Positions 9,032 to 16,650 of a stretch of DNA of 64,000 nucleotides are shown in pieces. Every line of letters starts with the position of its first letter. The first letter of the stretch is position 1. The position numbers and the translations under genes are program-made. This DNA comes from Cloacibacterium sp. TD35. Lineage in GTDB: Bacteria > Bacteroidota > Bacteroidia > Flavobacteriales > Weeksellaceae. The notes under the pieces were generated by a model that was given only the letters and a program-made list of their open reading frames with translations, made no database searches and was not told the origin of the DNA. Where the stretch lies: positions 750,001 through 814,000 of the forward strand of contig NZ_CP104850.1 of assembly GCF_028864635.1 (NCBI RefSeq), in the 5' to 3' direction.

Positions 9032-9116
9032 TATCTTTGTCACCTTTCATTTTTACTTTTTATTAGATTTATTTCAAACTGCATTGCTTCTTAAGGAGTT
9101 ATGCAGTTTTTTTATG
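9032..9116 (+). ncRNA. Candidate small RNA (promoter -7 box to terminator)
   Basis: A perfect TANNTTTG element, TATCTTTG (9032-9039), is followed about 35 bases later by a strong hairpin: AAACTGCAT (9076-9084) with ATGCAGTTT (9101-9109), then a T-run on the plus strand only. Neighbouring genes on both sides run on the minus strand, so this plus-strand terminator serves no annotated gene. A transcript of roughly 70 nt is predicted. No good TTG -33 element lies at the usual distance (the nearest TTG, 9018-9020, is too close). No known RNA family is recognised. Confidence 0.35.
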
Positions 9117-9124
9117 CTAAAACA

Positions 9125-10000
9125 TCAGCTTTTTTTCTTTCGTAGAAAAATTAATCCTCCCAGAATAATTGCACCACCTATTCCTTGTAAAAAAGTAAAA
9201 CTTTCTCCGTCTATAATCCCCCAAGTTACCGCAACAATTGGCATTAATAAGGTAACGGTAGAAGCAAACAGCGGATTTGAAACGCTCATTAATCTATATT
9301 GCAACATCATGGCAAGTCCGGTTCCGAAGATGGATAAAGTAGCCACAAAGCCTAGTCCTATCATGTTTTCTCTTGTAAAAGAAAACTCGTGGAAGAAATT
9401 TGAGAAATATAAAGCCAATAAAGACGGCAAAAATAAAACATAGAAAAAAACAAAAGATGATAACAGCTTTGCGGGAATATAAGTAAGTTTAGCGCCTACG
9501 GTTGTGGTGCTTACGGCATACAAGAAAGCAGCGAAAAGCAATAGCGCTATATAAAATAAGTGCTCTATGTTATTATCATGCCCAGAACTCATCAATAAGA
9601 CTACCCCGAAAAAACTGATGACAATTCCTAAAATTTGTCGAGTAGTAGTTTTAGTTTTCCAAAATGCAGCGCCTACGATAATCACAAAAAGCGGCATCGT
9701 AGAATTGATAATTCCGGCAATACTGCTGCTGACTTTGGTTTCCGCAATTGGGAATAAGAACATAGGAATAAAATTTCCACATAGTGCTGCAATAATCAGC
9801 CATTTTAGATGTGATTTAGGAAATTTTTTGATGTTCAATAAAGCAATCGGCGAGAGTAAAACCCCAGAAATAAGAACCCTAAGCGCTCCTACTTGATAAG
9901 GGTTAAAATGTTCTAGCGATTTTTTTATCAAGATAAACGAAGAGCCCCAAATCAGAGAGAGCAATACTAATAAAATCCATTTTTCTTTTTCAGGGTTCAT
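9125..10000 (-). CDS. EamA/DMT-family transporter
   Basis: A 291-residue inner-membrane protein with about ten membrane segments in two EamA repeats. The first repeat starts WILLVLLSLIWGSSFILIKKSL, a typical drug/metabolite transporter opening. The second contains LGFVATLSIFGTGLAMMLQYRLM and MPIVAVTWGIIDGE. Members export metabolites such as amino acids, but the substrate cannot be deduced. It is flanked by a GC-richer intergenic repeat upstream (10018-10102) and by a plus-oriented hairpin downstream. Confidence 0.88.
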   Translation of the reverse strand: MNPEKEKWILLVLLSLIWGSSFILIKKSLEHFNPYQVGALRVLISGVLLSPIALLNIKKFPKSHLKWLIIAALCGNFIPMFLFPIAETKVSSSIAGIINSTMPLFVIIVGAAFWKTKTTTRQILGIVISFFGVVLLMSSGHDNNIEHLFYIALLLFAAFLYAVSTTTVGAKLTYIPAKLLSSFVFFYVLFLPSLLALYFSNFFHEFSFTRENMIGLGFVATLSIFGTGLAMMLQYRLMSVSNPLFASTVTLLMPIVAVTWGIIDGESFTFLQGIGGAIILGGLIFLRKKKS

Positions 10001-10017
10001 ACTTTTTTGATTTTTTT

Positions 10018-10102
10018 GGGCGCCAATTTCCTCGTTCCGCTCTCGCTTTTTTAAAATTGATGAATTTTAAAAAGAGCTCCGCTCAACTCGGGGCGCAATT
10101 TC
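10018..10102. repeat. GC-richer intergenic repeat-like element
   Basis: A short island of much higher GC than its surroundings. It is bounded by a direct repeat, GGGCGCCAATTTC (10018-10030) and GGGCGCAATTTC (10091-10102), enclosing CTCGTTCCGCTCTCGC and an AGCTCCGCTC segment. An AAAATT/AATTTT inverted repeat sits in the middle. It looks like a dispersed intergenic repeat of the kind seen in many Chryseobacterium-group genomes, but no second full copy lies in this window. Confidence 0.45.
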
Positions 10103-10106
10103 TTTA

Positions 10107-10769
10107 TTATTTTACGTTCTCGTTTGAGAAACTTTGTTTTAAAATTTTGAGAAACTCCTTTTTAGAAATTTCTGTAGCACCTAAAGAAGCTAAATGCTCA
10201 GTATAAACCTGGCAATCAATCAGCTGATAAAGATTTATATATTTTTCTACAAAATAAATAAAACCCGCTTTACTCGCATTGCTCACTTTGGCAAACATGC
10301 TTTCTCCGCAGAAGATGTGTCCTAAATCTACTCCATAAAAACCACCTACTAATTCATCATTTTCCCAAACCTCTATGCTTTTGGCTTTTCCATAGCGGTG
10401 AAGAGTGCTGTAAGATTTTATCATTTCATCTGTAATCCAAGTACCGTCTTGACCCTTTCTTTCAGCTGCTTGGCAGTTTTTCATCACTTCTTCGAAATAT
10501 TTATTTTCAGTAAAAGTAAATTTCCCTTCTCGCAGAATTTTCTTCATGGATTTAGAAATTTTCAAATCTCTCGGAAATAATACGAATCTAGGATCGGGAC
10601 ACCACCATAAAATTTCGTCTTCGGGATTAAACCAAGGGAAAATCCCGTTCTGATAAGCAAACCAGATTCTTTCTGGAGATAAGTCTCCGCCCATTGCCAG
10701 TAATCCTCCTTCAAAATCATATAAAGCAGGGTCTGGAAAAGAAACTTCATCTGAATCTAGTAGAAACAT
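10107..10769 (-). CDS. aat: Leucyl/phenylalanyl-tRNA--protein transferase
   Basis: A 220-residue cytoplasmic enzyme that adds Leu or Phe from aminoacyl-tRNA to proteins with N-terminal Arg or Lys, marking them for ClpAP degradation (N-degron pathway). Family motifs are strong: FPDPALYDFEGGLLAMGGDL, YQNGIFPWF, WWCPDPRFVL, GTWITDEMI and GGFYGVDLGHIFCGESMF. Length matches the family. The DUF3127 gene ends about 65 bases upstream with its own minus-strand terminator, so aat probably has a separate promoter, which I cannot point to. Confidence 0.95.
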   Translation of the reverse strand: MFLLDSDEVSFPDPALYDFEGGLLAMGGDLSPERIWFAYQNGIFPWFNPEDEILWWCPDPRFVLFPRDLKISKSMKKILREGKFTFTENKYFEEVMKNCQAAERKGQDGTWITDEMIKSYSTLHRYGKAKSIEVWENDELVGGFYGVDLGHIFCGESMFAKVSNASKAGFIYFVEKYINLYQLIDCQVYTEHLASLGATEISKKEFLKILKQSFSNENVK

Positions 10770-10778
10770 ATCTTTTTA

Positions 10779-10812
10779 AAAACGAAATCCTACTTATAAA
10801 GCAGGATTTCAA
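10779..10812 (-). terminator. Terminator of the DUF3127 gene
   Basis: Stem GAAATCCT (10784-10791) with AGGATTTC (10803-10810), followed on the minus strand by GTTTTTAAAAAG. Confidence 0.65.
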
Positions 10813-10833
10813 ATGTATAAAATTTCTATTATT

Positions 10834-11214
10834 TTAGAAAGGTAAATCGTCATCTCCTTCGTCTGCGAAAGGATTTTCATTTGTAGTAGCTGGAGTAGCC
10901 ACTGCAGATGGAGCAGCATAAGTAGGTTGAGCACCGTTATCTGCTACTTTTTCTAATCTCCAAGCGGTAATAGAATTGAAATATTTTACTTCACCTTGTG
11001 GGTTAGTCCACTCTCTACCTCTTATATTGATTCCTAATTTTACAGTTTCGCCTTCAGAAACATTATCTAATAAATTAATTTTATCTGATAAAAATTCTAT
11101 TGAAATAGGCTGAGGATATTGTTCCTGAGTCAATAAAACCATTTCTCTTTTTTGAAAACCGCTTGCAAAAGTCTGGGTATCAAATATTTTCTTAACCGTT
11201 CCTTGTAATTCCAT
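10834..11214 (-). CDS. DUF3127 protein with SSB-like C-terminal tip
   Basis: A 126-residue protein. Residues 1-90 match the DUF3127 pattern (ELQGTVKKIFDTQTF, GFQKREMVLLT, GREWTNPQGEVKYFNSI) and look like a small OB-fold. An Ala/Thr/Pro-rich linker follows, then the acidic end DEGDDDLPF. That tail closely resembles the C-terminal tip of single-stranded DNA-binding protein (DDDIPF), which recruits replication and repair proteins. A DNA-binding role is therefore plausible but not shown. It is monocistronic, ending at a hairpin. Confidence 0.85.
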   Translation of the reverse strand: MELQGTVKKIFDTQTFASGFQKREMVLLTQEQYPQPISIEFLSDKINLLDNVSEGETVKLGINIRGREWTNPQGEVKYFNSITAWRLEKVADNGAQPTYAAPSAVATPATTNENPFADEGDDDLPF

Positions 11215-11310
11215 ATCTATTAATCTTAAAGTTGTAAAAGTAATAAAAAGAGAAACAAAAATCTAATTTCTAAGTTTTTTTTTCAAAAAATTAAATTTTT
11301 CAAAAAAAAG

Positions 11311-11342
11311 TTGTGAAGATTAGGAAAAAGTTTCTATATTTG
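11311..11342 (+). promoter_or_regulatory. Promoter of the tRNA cluster
   Basis: TTG (11311-11313), a 21-base spacer, then TATATTTG (11335-11342), matching the Flavobacteria consensus TTG-N17-23-TANNTTTG. The predicted start is about 30 bases upstream of the first tRNA. Confidence 0.75.
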
Positions 11343-11378
11343 CACTCACAAAAAACGAACAAAGTTCTTTAAATACTA

Positions 11379-11460
11379 GCGGATGTGGTGTAATTGGTAG
11401 CCACGCCAGACTTAGGATCTGGTGCCGTGAGGCGTGGGGGTTCGAGTCCCTTCATCCGCA
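11379..11460 (+). tRNA. tRNA-Leu (anticodon TAG)
   Basis: A complete cloverleaf with acceptor GCGGATG pairing to CATCCGC, and anticodon stem CCAGA/TCTGG around loop CTTAGGA (anticodon TAG). It has a long variable arm as expected for Leu and TPsiC sequence GGTTCGAGTCC. CCA is not encoded. First gene of a three-tRNA transcript. Confidence 0.95.
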
Positions 11461-11474
11461 CACGAAATAGAAAT

Positions 11475-11547
11475 GCGAAAATAGCTCAGCTGGTAGAGCA
11501 CAACCTTGCCAAGGTTGGGGTCGCGGGTTCGAATCCCGTTTTTCGCT
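11475..11547 (+). tRNA. tRNA-Gly (anticodon GCC)
   Basis: A 73-base cloverleaf: acceptor GCGAAAA/TTTTCGC, D-arm AGCTCAGCTGGTAGAGC, anticodon stem CAACC/GGTTG around TTGCCAA (GCC), TPsiC GGTTCGAATCC. The discriminator is T and CCA is not encoded. Confidence 0.95.
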
Positions 11548-11556
11548 CTCCATTTT

Positions 11557-11640
11557 GCCCTGGTGGTGGAACTGGTAGACACGCAGGACTTAAAATCCTG
11601 TGTCCGCAAGGACGTACGGGTTCAAGTCCCGTCTGGGGTA
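11557..11640 (+). tRNA. tRNA-Leu (anticodon TAA)
   Basis: Acceptor GCCCTGG pairs with CTGGGGT through several G-T pairs; anticodon stem CAGGA/TCCTG around CTTAAAA (anticodon TAA). A long variable arm, TGTCCGCAAGGACGT, is typical of Leu. CCA is not encoded. Confidence 0.95.
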
Positions 11641-11647
11641 CATTAAG

Positions 11648-11680
11648 AAGCCTTCTCAAAAGAGAAGGCTTTTTTGTTTT
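11648..11680 (+). terminator. Terminator of the tRNA cluster
   Basis: Stem AGCCTTCTC / GAGAAGGCT around AAAA, then TTTTTGTTTT. Nearly the same hairpin ends the first PUL operon at 24.7 kb. Confidence 0.85.
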
Positions 11681-11698
11681 ATAATATTTTCAAAAAAA

Positions 11699-12442
11699 TT
11701 ATTTTTTCTTAAAGGAATATAGGTAAGGTGCTTTATTTGCAGAGCCACTAAAAAGTTTTTCGTGTCTGTCTAATATGTTTAAACTGAGCATCTTACGCTG
11801 AAAATTGTTTCTTCTAAATGTTTCTCCTAAAATGGCTTCGTAAAGATTTTGTAAATCTTTCATCGTAAATTTCTCTGGCAGTAGGTTGCTTCCTACTATG
11901 TCATAGTCTAAGGTTTTTCTAAGATGTTCTAAGCCTTTTTCAATGATTTCTTTATGGTCAAAAGCCATATCTGGTAAATCATGTACATCAAACCAAGCGC
12001 ATGTTTCATTAAAAGCATCTGGGAAAGTGTGTGAAAGTGTGTAATCTATTAGAGCATAATAGCCTATGGTAACGAATCGTTTATTGATCCAGTGGTCTTT
12101 ACTAATTTCTATTCCTTTATTGGCTAATAATTGACGGTGAGGGTTGTTTTTTTCAGTTCTGTCTATTGCTCCGAATGCATAGAATTGTTGTAAATACACG
12201 TCTTCCAAATGGGTTCTTTCGTATAAAATTCTATGTGCAGCATCATCTAGGTGCTCATCTTCGAAAATAAAACCACCAGGAATTGCCCAGAGATTTAGTT
12301 CGTGATATTTTAGTAATAAAATTTTTAAAGATTTGTCGTGGAAGCCAAAGATGGCACAGTCTACAGATAATTGATTAATAAAGTTTTTGGTATTAATCAA
12401 TTCTTGAAGGGTCATCTTATTTTTGGAGTCATCAAGTTTCAT
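11699..12442 (-). CDS. NrtR/AraR-type Nudix-related transcriptional regulator
   Basis: A 247-residue protein with an N-terminal Nudix fold (about residues 20-150) and a C-terminal winged-helix region (about 165-240, ending with RNNFQRKMLSLNIL). The Nudix box GX5EX7REUXEEXGU is degenerate: the segment after GGFIFEDE reads HRILYERTHL, so two catalytic Glu positions are Ile and Arg. This is typical of Nudix-derived sugar-responsive repressors of the NrtR/AraR type, not of hydrolases. It lies 14 bases downstream of the MFS gene in one operon, divergent from the beta-glucan PUL, and is the only obvious candidate for its local regulator. The effector, probably a sugar or sugar phosphate, is unknown. 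Confidence 0.82.
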   Translation of the reverse strand: MKLDDSKNKMTLQELINTKNFINQLSVDCAIFGFHDKSLKILLLKYHELNLWAIPGGFIFEDEHLDDAAHRILYERTHLEDVYLQQFYAFGAIDRTEKNNPHRQLLANKGIEISKDHWINKRFVTIGYYALIDYTLSHTFPDAFNETCAWFDVHDLPDMAFDHKEIIEKGLEHLRKTLDYDIVGSNLLPEKFTMKDLQNLYEAILGETFRRNNFQRKMLSLNILDRHEKLFSGSANKAPYLYSFKKK

Positions 12443-12456
12443 GATCGTTTTTTTAT

Positions 12457-13656
12457 TTAATTCGAATGTTCTTTAATAGAAAAGAATGAAGAAATAACTA
12501 AAATCAAAATTAAGGGAATTGAAGCAAATAACAAGTAATAATGTTCTAAATTTTTTTGAAAAATATATGCAGTACTTATAGAACCTATAGAACCCCCTAA
12601 AGAAGTAAATAAAATGATGAAAGAAACCATTCTGCTTATTTTTTTTTCGGGGTACTTTGCTAGAAATTTAGAATTTAGCATAGGGTAAAGTGGCGCCATA
12701 AAAAACCCGATGAAAGGAAAGATGAACATCAATATTTTTGCTCCTATGTCATTTTCCTGACTAATGAAATATGCAGAAATAATTAAAATAATCCCTGAAA
12801 CTAAACTAGCGAAGAAAATTTTCATGGGACTAAATTTATGTATGAACTTAGTCGTGACGATTCTTCCTAAAAATGAAAAAAAAGCTAAAAATGCAGAAGA
12901 TTGTAATGCAAAAAAAGAAGAGGAGTTAAGAGATTTTTTATAAAAAGTAGGAAGCCAAGAGTTAAATATTTGTTCTGCAAAAATGATTAAAGATATTAGG
13001 AATAAAAAAAGTAAAGCATTTCTATCCGTCAATATTCTGAAATCTATTTTTGAAGACTTTACATCTGCTGGTTTATCGTTATTATGTCTTCTATGATGCT
13101 TGATGAATTGTACAGCACTCCACAAAGAAATGATGCCCACTAGCCAGAACCCAAATCTCCAAAATTCTTGATAATCACTGCTTAGAATAAGTGCAAACTC
13201 CATGTTCACAATGAAAATCCCGAGCATAAAAGCAGCTTCGGTTCGGCTCATGGTGATAGAAAATTCTTTTTCAGTATCTGTAGTGTTTTTGATTATACTA
13301 AAAACACAGATTTTGCCAATAGAAAACGAAATCCCGATAAGAACGAACCAAATTTTTAAAAACCAGAATTCAGTTAAAAATGGTATACTAAAACTACATA
13401 CAGCGCAAATAAGCAGTGCAAAACCCAGTGAGAGGTAATAACTTTTCTTCTTGATATAATCTACCAAAAAAATAGAAACTAAAGCTACGGGAATATCTTT
13501 GAAAAACTCTAAGATACCTAGTCCTGTGTAGGTATGCTGTGCGTTTTGAGAGAGCTGCAGTATGATAATGCTCATAGAATTAAGCAGCATAGAAAAGACC
13601 ATAAAACTTAACATTAAGTTAACATTAAGTGTTTTATTTTTCTTGTTTATTAACAT
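12457..13656 (-). CDS. MFS transporter, probably sugar uptake
   Basis: A 399-residue inner-membrane protein with about twelve membrane segments. Landmarks are MLNSMSIIILQLSQNAQHTYTG in the first segments, the central cytoplasmic loop HHRRHNNDKPADVKSS (about residue 190-205), and FPFIGFFMAPLYPML in the second half. It resembles sugar MFS permeases of Bacteroidota. It is the first gene of an operon with the Nudix-type regulator and is divergent from susC1, so import of glucose or a short gluco-oligosaccharide released by the PUL is the best guess. Its N-terminal codons contain a perfect tandem 11-base repeat. Confidence 0.8.
   Translation of the reverse strand: MLINKKNKTLNVNLMLSFMVFSMLLNSMSIIILQLSQNAQHTYTGLGILEFFKDIPVALVSIFLVDYIKKKSYYLSLGFALLICAVCSFSIPFLTEFWFLKIWFVLIGISFSIGKICVFSIIKNTTDTEKEFSITMSRTEAAFMLGIFIVNMEFALILSSDYQEFWRFGFWLVGIISLWSAVQFIKHHRRHNNDKPADVKSSKIDFRILTDRNALLFLFLISLIIFAEQIFNSWLPTFYKKSLNSSSFFALQSSAFLAFFSFLGRIVTTKFIHKFSPMKIFFASLVSGIILIISAYFISQENDIGAKILMFIFPFIGFFMAPLYPMLNSKFLAKYPEKKISRMVSFIILFTSLGGSIGSISTAYIFQKNLEHYYLLFASIPLILILVISSFFSIKEHSN
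13608..13629. repeat. Tandem 11-bp repeat at the start of the MFS gene
   Basis: TTAACATTAAG occurs twice back to back (13608-13618 and 13619-13629) inside codons for the N-terminus of the MFS transporter. More TTAAC/GTTAA units lie nearby at 13650, 13660 and 13683. Head-to-tail spacing of one helical turn suggests a regulator site overlapping the translation start region. Confidence 0.4.
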
Positions 13657-13821
13657 AATGTTAAAACTTGACTCCTTTTTTAGTTAAAATTTTTTTGAAA
13701 AAATAAGAGTTTTTTCTCCTAAAATGGGTTTTATACCTCCTCAAAAGTACCTCAAATAAACGAAAAATTAAAATTATCTAGAAAAATTTTTTTTCTTAAC
13801 TAAATTCATTTAAATTTATTG

Positions 13822-13834
13822 TCTCAAAATGAGA
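13822..13834. promoter_or_regulatory. Palindromic candidate operator in the susC1 leader
   Basis: TCTCA-AAA-TGAGA, 15 bases before the susC1 ATG. The same palindrome, with spacer AAT, sits in the susC2 leader at 25165-25177, and the two share flanking TTGTCTCAAA. CTCAAA half-sites also occur as an 11-base direct repeat at 13740 and 13751. Confidence 0.5.
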
Positions 13835-13848
13835 TAAAAAAATGTATT

Positions 13849-16629
13849 ATGAACATGAATATTAAAAAAGGGTTAGGGCTGATTGCGGTTCTTTATTTTA
13901 CCTCAAGTTTTCAGGCTCAAATTAAAAGTGATTCTTCAGCGATTAAAGAGAAGAAAATTGATGAGGTAGTTCTAATTGGTTATGGTTCTGTAAAAAAGAA
14001 AAATGCCACGAGTGCAATTGAAAATATCAAGGCAGATGTTTTTGAAGACAGACCGATTTACAACGTTACACAAGCCTTGCAAGGGACTGCAGCGGGCGTG
14101 AGTGTAGTACAAAACTCTGGTAAACCAGGACAAGCTTTAAACATTAAAATTAGAGGGAATAACTCAATTTCTTCTGGTGTAGATCCTCTTTATGTAGTAG
14201 ATGGAATCCAGACCAAAGATATCAGTGGGATTAACCCAGATGACATCGTAGATATTACAGTTCTTAAAGATGCAACCTCTACTGCAATCTATGGTATTAA
14301 TGGTTCTGCTGGTGTTGTAATTGTTACTACTAAAAGAGGTAAAACAAATAAATCTCAACTTAACTTTAATGCATATTGGGGATTCTCTAAAATTTCTAAT
14401 AATGTAGATGTACTTAATATTGACCAATATAAAGCATTAATGGCAGATATTAATGCAAATGGAGGAAATGATTATTTGCCAACGATTAATAATCCTAGAT
14501 ATGCAGGAATTAGTACAGATTGGGAAAAAGAAGTTTTCAAAACAGGTTTTGACCAAAACTATAATGTAAATTATTCTTTTGGTAATGAAGCTATAAAAGG
14601 GTATTCGGCTTTAGGATATCAAGGAATTGATGGTACAGTTGCTCCTTCTAGATTTGATAGAGTTTCTGCAAAAATTAATCTAGATGCAAAAGTAACGAAC
14701 TGGTTAAAAGTAAATACTACTTTAAACTATTTTAATACCGATTTTAAAAATACCAACGATAATGCAGCGGGTGCTAGAGCAGGAGTTATCTTGAGTACTC
14801 TTACTACTCCTACATTTATGCCAGCTTACGCTAACCAGCTTAAAGTAAGAGACATAGATGGTTCTGGGAACTATATAGATGGTTATAAAGATGGTCAGTT
14901 TGCAATGAACCCATTCACTGCTGGTTGGGAAAACCCAGTGGCGTTCCAATACAGAGGGTATGATGATACTAATACTCAAAGATTTTTATCAAATATTGGT
15001 TTAGAGGTTAACATTCTTAAAAATTTAGTGTATAAACCAAGCGTTTCATTAGATTACATAGATGTAGAAAACGAAACGTTCATCGATCCTTTCAAATCTG
15101 TTTATGGTAGACAAGAAAAGGGTACAGGAAGTAGAACGAATAGTAAATTCAAAGATTTCAATGTTGAAAATACTTTAACTTATACTTTTAAAACAGGGGC
15201 TCATGATATTAACCTTATTGGAGGTCACCAAATGCACGAGCGTAACAATCAAGTGCAATATTATTGGGGTAATCAATTCCCTTCAGATGTAACTACATTT
15301 GAATTTGAAAAATCTCAAAACGGTAATAAAGTATACAGAGAAGAAACCCTAAGAGAATTATCTTTCTTCGGAAGAATGGTCTATACTTATGATAATAAAT
15401 ATACCTTAATGGGAGTATTCCGTCAAAACGGAAGTTCTGCTCTAGCTCCAGGGAAAAAATGGGGATTCTTCCCAGGTGTTTCTGGTTCTTGGTTAGTGTC
15501 TAACGAAGATTTCTTAAAAGATAACAACTCTATTTCTGAGCTTAAATTAAGAGGAGGTTGGGGTAAAACAGGTAACGCATCTGGTATTCCTTTCTATTCT
15601 TCATACAATTTAGAGAGATTAAATCAAGATGGAGGTAGCTGGTCTACTTATCAATGGGGAACAGACACAGGTTGGGAAGTTACAACAGATACCAACTTTG
15701 GTTTAGATCTAGGATTTATGAACAATAGAATTAAATTCTCTGCAGATTTCTATAAAAGAATCACTGATGATTTAATTATGCCAATTGAAATGGGTAGTAC
15801 TATTGGTAACATCCTAAGAAACGTAGGTTCTATGGAAAATAAAGGGATGGAATTCACCCTTAATACTACCAATATTAAGAATGAAAACTTTACTTGGAAT
15901 ACTAATTTCAACATTTCATTCAATAAGAATAAAATTAATGAGTTAAAATATATGCCTACCATTAATAAAGTATTTATTGAAGGTATGGATAATTTAGTGA
16001 GATTCGCTGCAGGGCAACCAGTAGGTTCTTTCTATGGTTACCAAATGCAAGGAGTAGATCCACAAACAGGAGATATTGTATATAATGACCTTAATGGTAA
16101 TGGAAACTTTGATACAGGTGACCGTACATTCATAGGAAATCCAAATCCTGATTATACATTTGGGTTCAGTAATAACTTTACTTACAAAAACTGGTATTTA
16201 GACACGTTAATTACTGGTTCTGTAGGAAATGATATCTACAATGCTTCTAGATTTGAATTAGAATTAATGAATGACTTCAAAAATCAATCTACAGCAGTAC
16301 TTGATAGATGGACCACAGTAGGACAAGTGACAAATGTACCAAGAGCAAACTCTCTTTCTGCTATGGTAATTTCTGATAGATTCGTAGAAGATGGATCTTA
16401 TGTGAAATTAAAAAGCATTACTCTAGGATATAATTTCAAAAATCCATTTAAAGGAGTAAGTAAATTAAATGTATACGCTACAGGACAAAACTTATATACC
16501 ATTACAGATTACACAGGCTTTGATCCAGAAGTAAATGCTTTCGCTAGTTCTAATGGAATCTTAGGTATTGACTATGGTACATATCCACAAGTGAGAACAA
16601 TTGTATTAGGACTAAAAGCTAATTTTTAA
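13849..16629 (+). CDS. SusC/RagA-family TonB-dependent receptor (PUL part 1)
   Basis: A 926-residue outer-membrane receptor that imports glycan fragments with its SusD partner. A signal peptide ends near residue 23 (SSFQAQ). A TonB box (IDEVVLIGYG, about residues 37-46) comes right after, followed by the plug with IKIRGNNSISSGVDPLYVVDG and a large barrel. The carboxypeptidase-regulatory-like N-terminal domain common in SusC proteins is absent. I start at the ATG at 13849 because the upstream in-frame TTG (13819) lies inside the operator palindrome. susD1 follows after 21 bases. Predicted substrate: beta-1,3/1,6-gluco-oligosaccharides, from neighbouring enzymes. Confidence 0.93.
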   Translation: MNMNIKKGLGLIAVLYFTSSFQAQIKSDSSAIKEKKIDEVVLIGYGSVKKKNATSAIENIKADVFEDRPIYNVTQALQGTAAGVSVVQNSGKPGQALNIKIRGNNSISSGVDPLYVVDGIQTKDISGINPDDIVDITVLKDATSTAIYGINGSAGVVIVTTKRGKTNKSQLNFNAYWGFSKISNNVDVLNIDQYKALMADINANGGNDYLPTINNPRYAGISTDWEKEVFKTGFDQNYNVNYSFGNEAIKGYSALGYQGIDGTVAPSRFDRVSAKINLDAKVTNWLKVNTTLNYFNTDFKNTNDNAAGARAGVILSTLTTPTFMPAYANQLKVRDIDGSGNYIDGYKDGQFAMNPFTAGWENPVAFQYRGYDDTNTQRFLSNIGLEVNILKNLVYKPSVSLDYIDVENETFIDPFKSVYGRQEKGTGSRTNSKFKDFNVENTLTYTFKTGAHDINLIGGHQMHERNNQVQYYWGNQFPSDVTTFEFEKSQNGNKVYREETLRELSFFGRMVYTYDNKYTLMGVFRQNGSSALAPGKKWGFFPGVSGSWLVSNEDFLKDNNSISELKLRGGWGKTGNASGIPFYSSYNLERLNQDGGSWSTYQWGTDTGWEVTTDTNFGLDLGFMNNRIKFSADFYKRITDDLIMPIEMGSTIGNILRNVGSMENKGMEFTLNTTNIKNENFTWNTNFNISFNKNKINELKYMPTINKVFIEGMDNLVRFAAGQPVGSFYGYQMQGVDPQTGDIVYNDLNGNGNFDTGDRTFIGNPNPDYTFGFSNNFTYKNWYLDTLITGSVGNDIYNASRFELELMNDFKNQSTAVLDRWTTVGQVTNVPRANSLSAMVISDRFVEDGSYVKLKSITLGYNFKNPFKGVSKLNVYATGQNLYTITDYTGFDPEVNAFASSNGILGIDYGTYPQVRTIVLGLKANF

Positions 16630-16650
16630 TCATTATTAATATAAAATATT

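Noticed and set aside
9018-9443. Plus-strand open frame overlapping the EamA gene
   Set aside because: Starts with TTG in AT-rich non-coding DNA and then runs antisense to a well-supported transporter.
11394-11684. Open frames on both strands across the tRNA cluster
   Set aside because: They are shadows of three clear tRNA genes; the sequence is fully explained by cloverleaf structure.
11699-12442. Functional Nudix hydrolase
   Set aside because: Catalytic Glu positions of the Nudix box are lost and a DNA-binding-like C-terminus is present.
13819-13848. Upstream TTG start for susC1 (and the matching TTG at 25172 for susC2)
   Set aside because: Both lie inside the palindrome and would put extra residues before a good signal peptide; ATG at 13849 and 25199 fit better.
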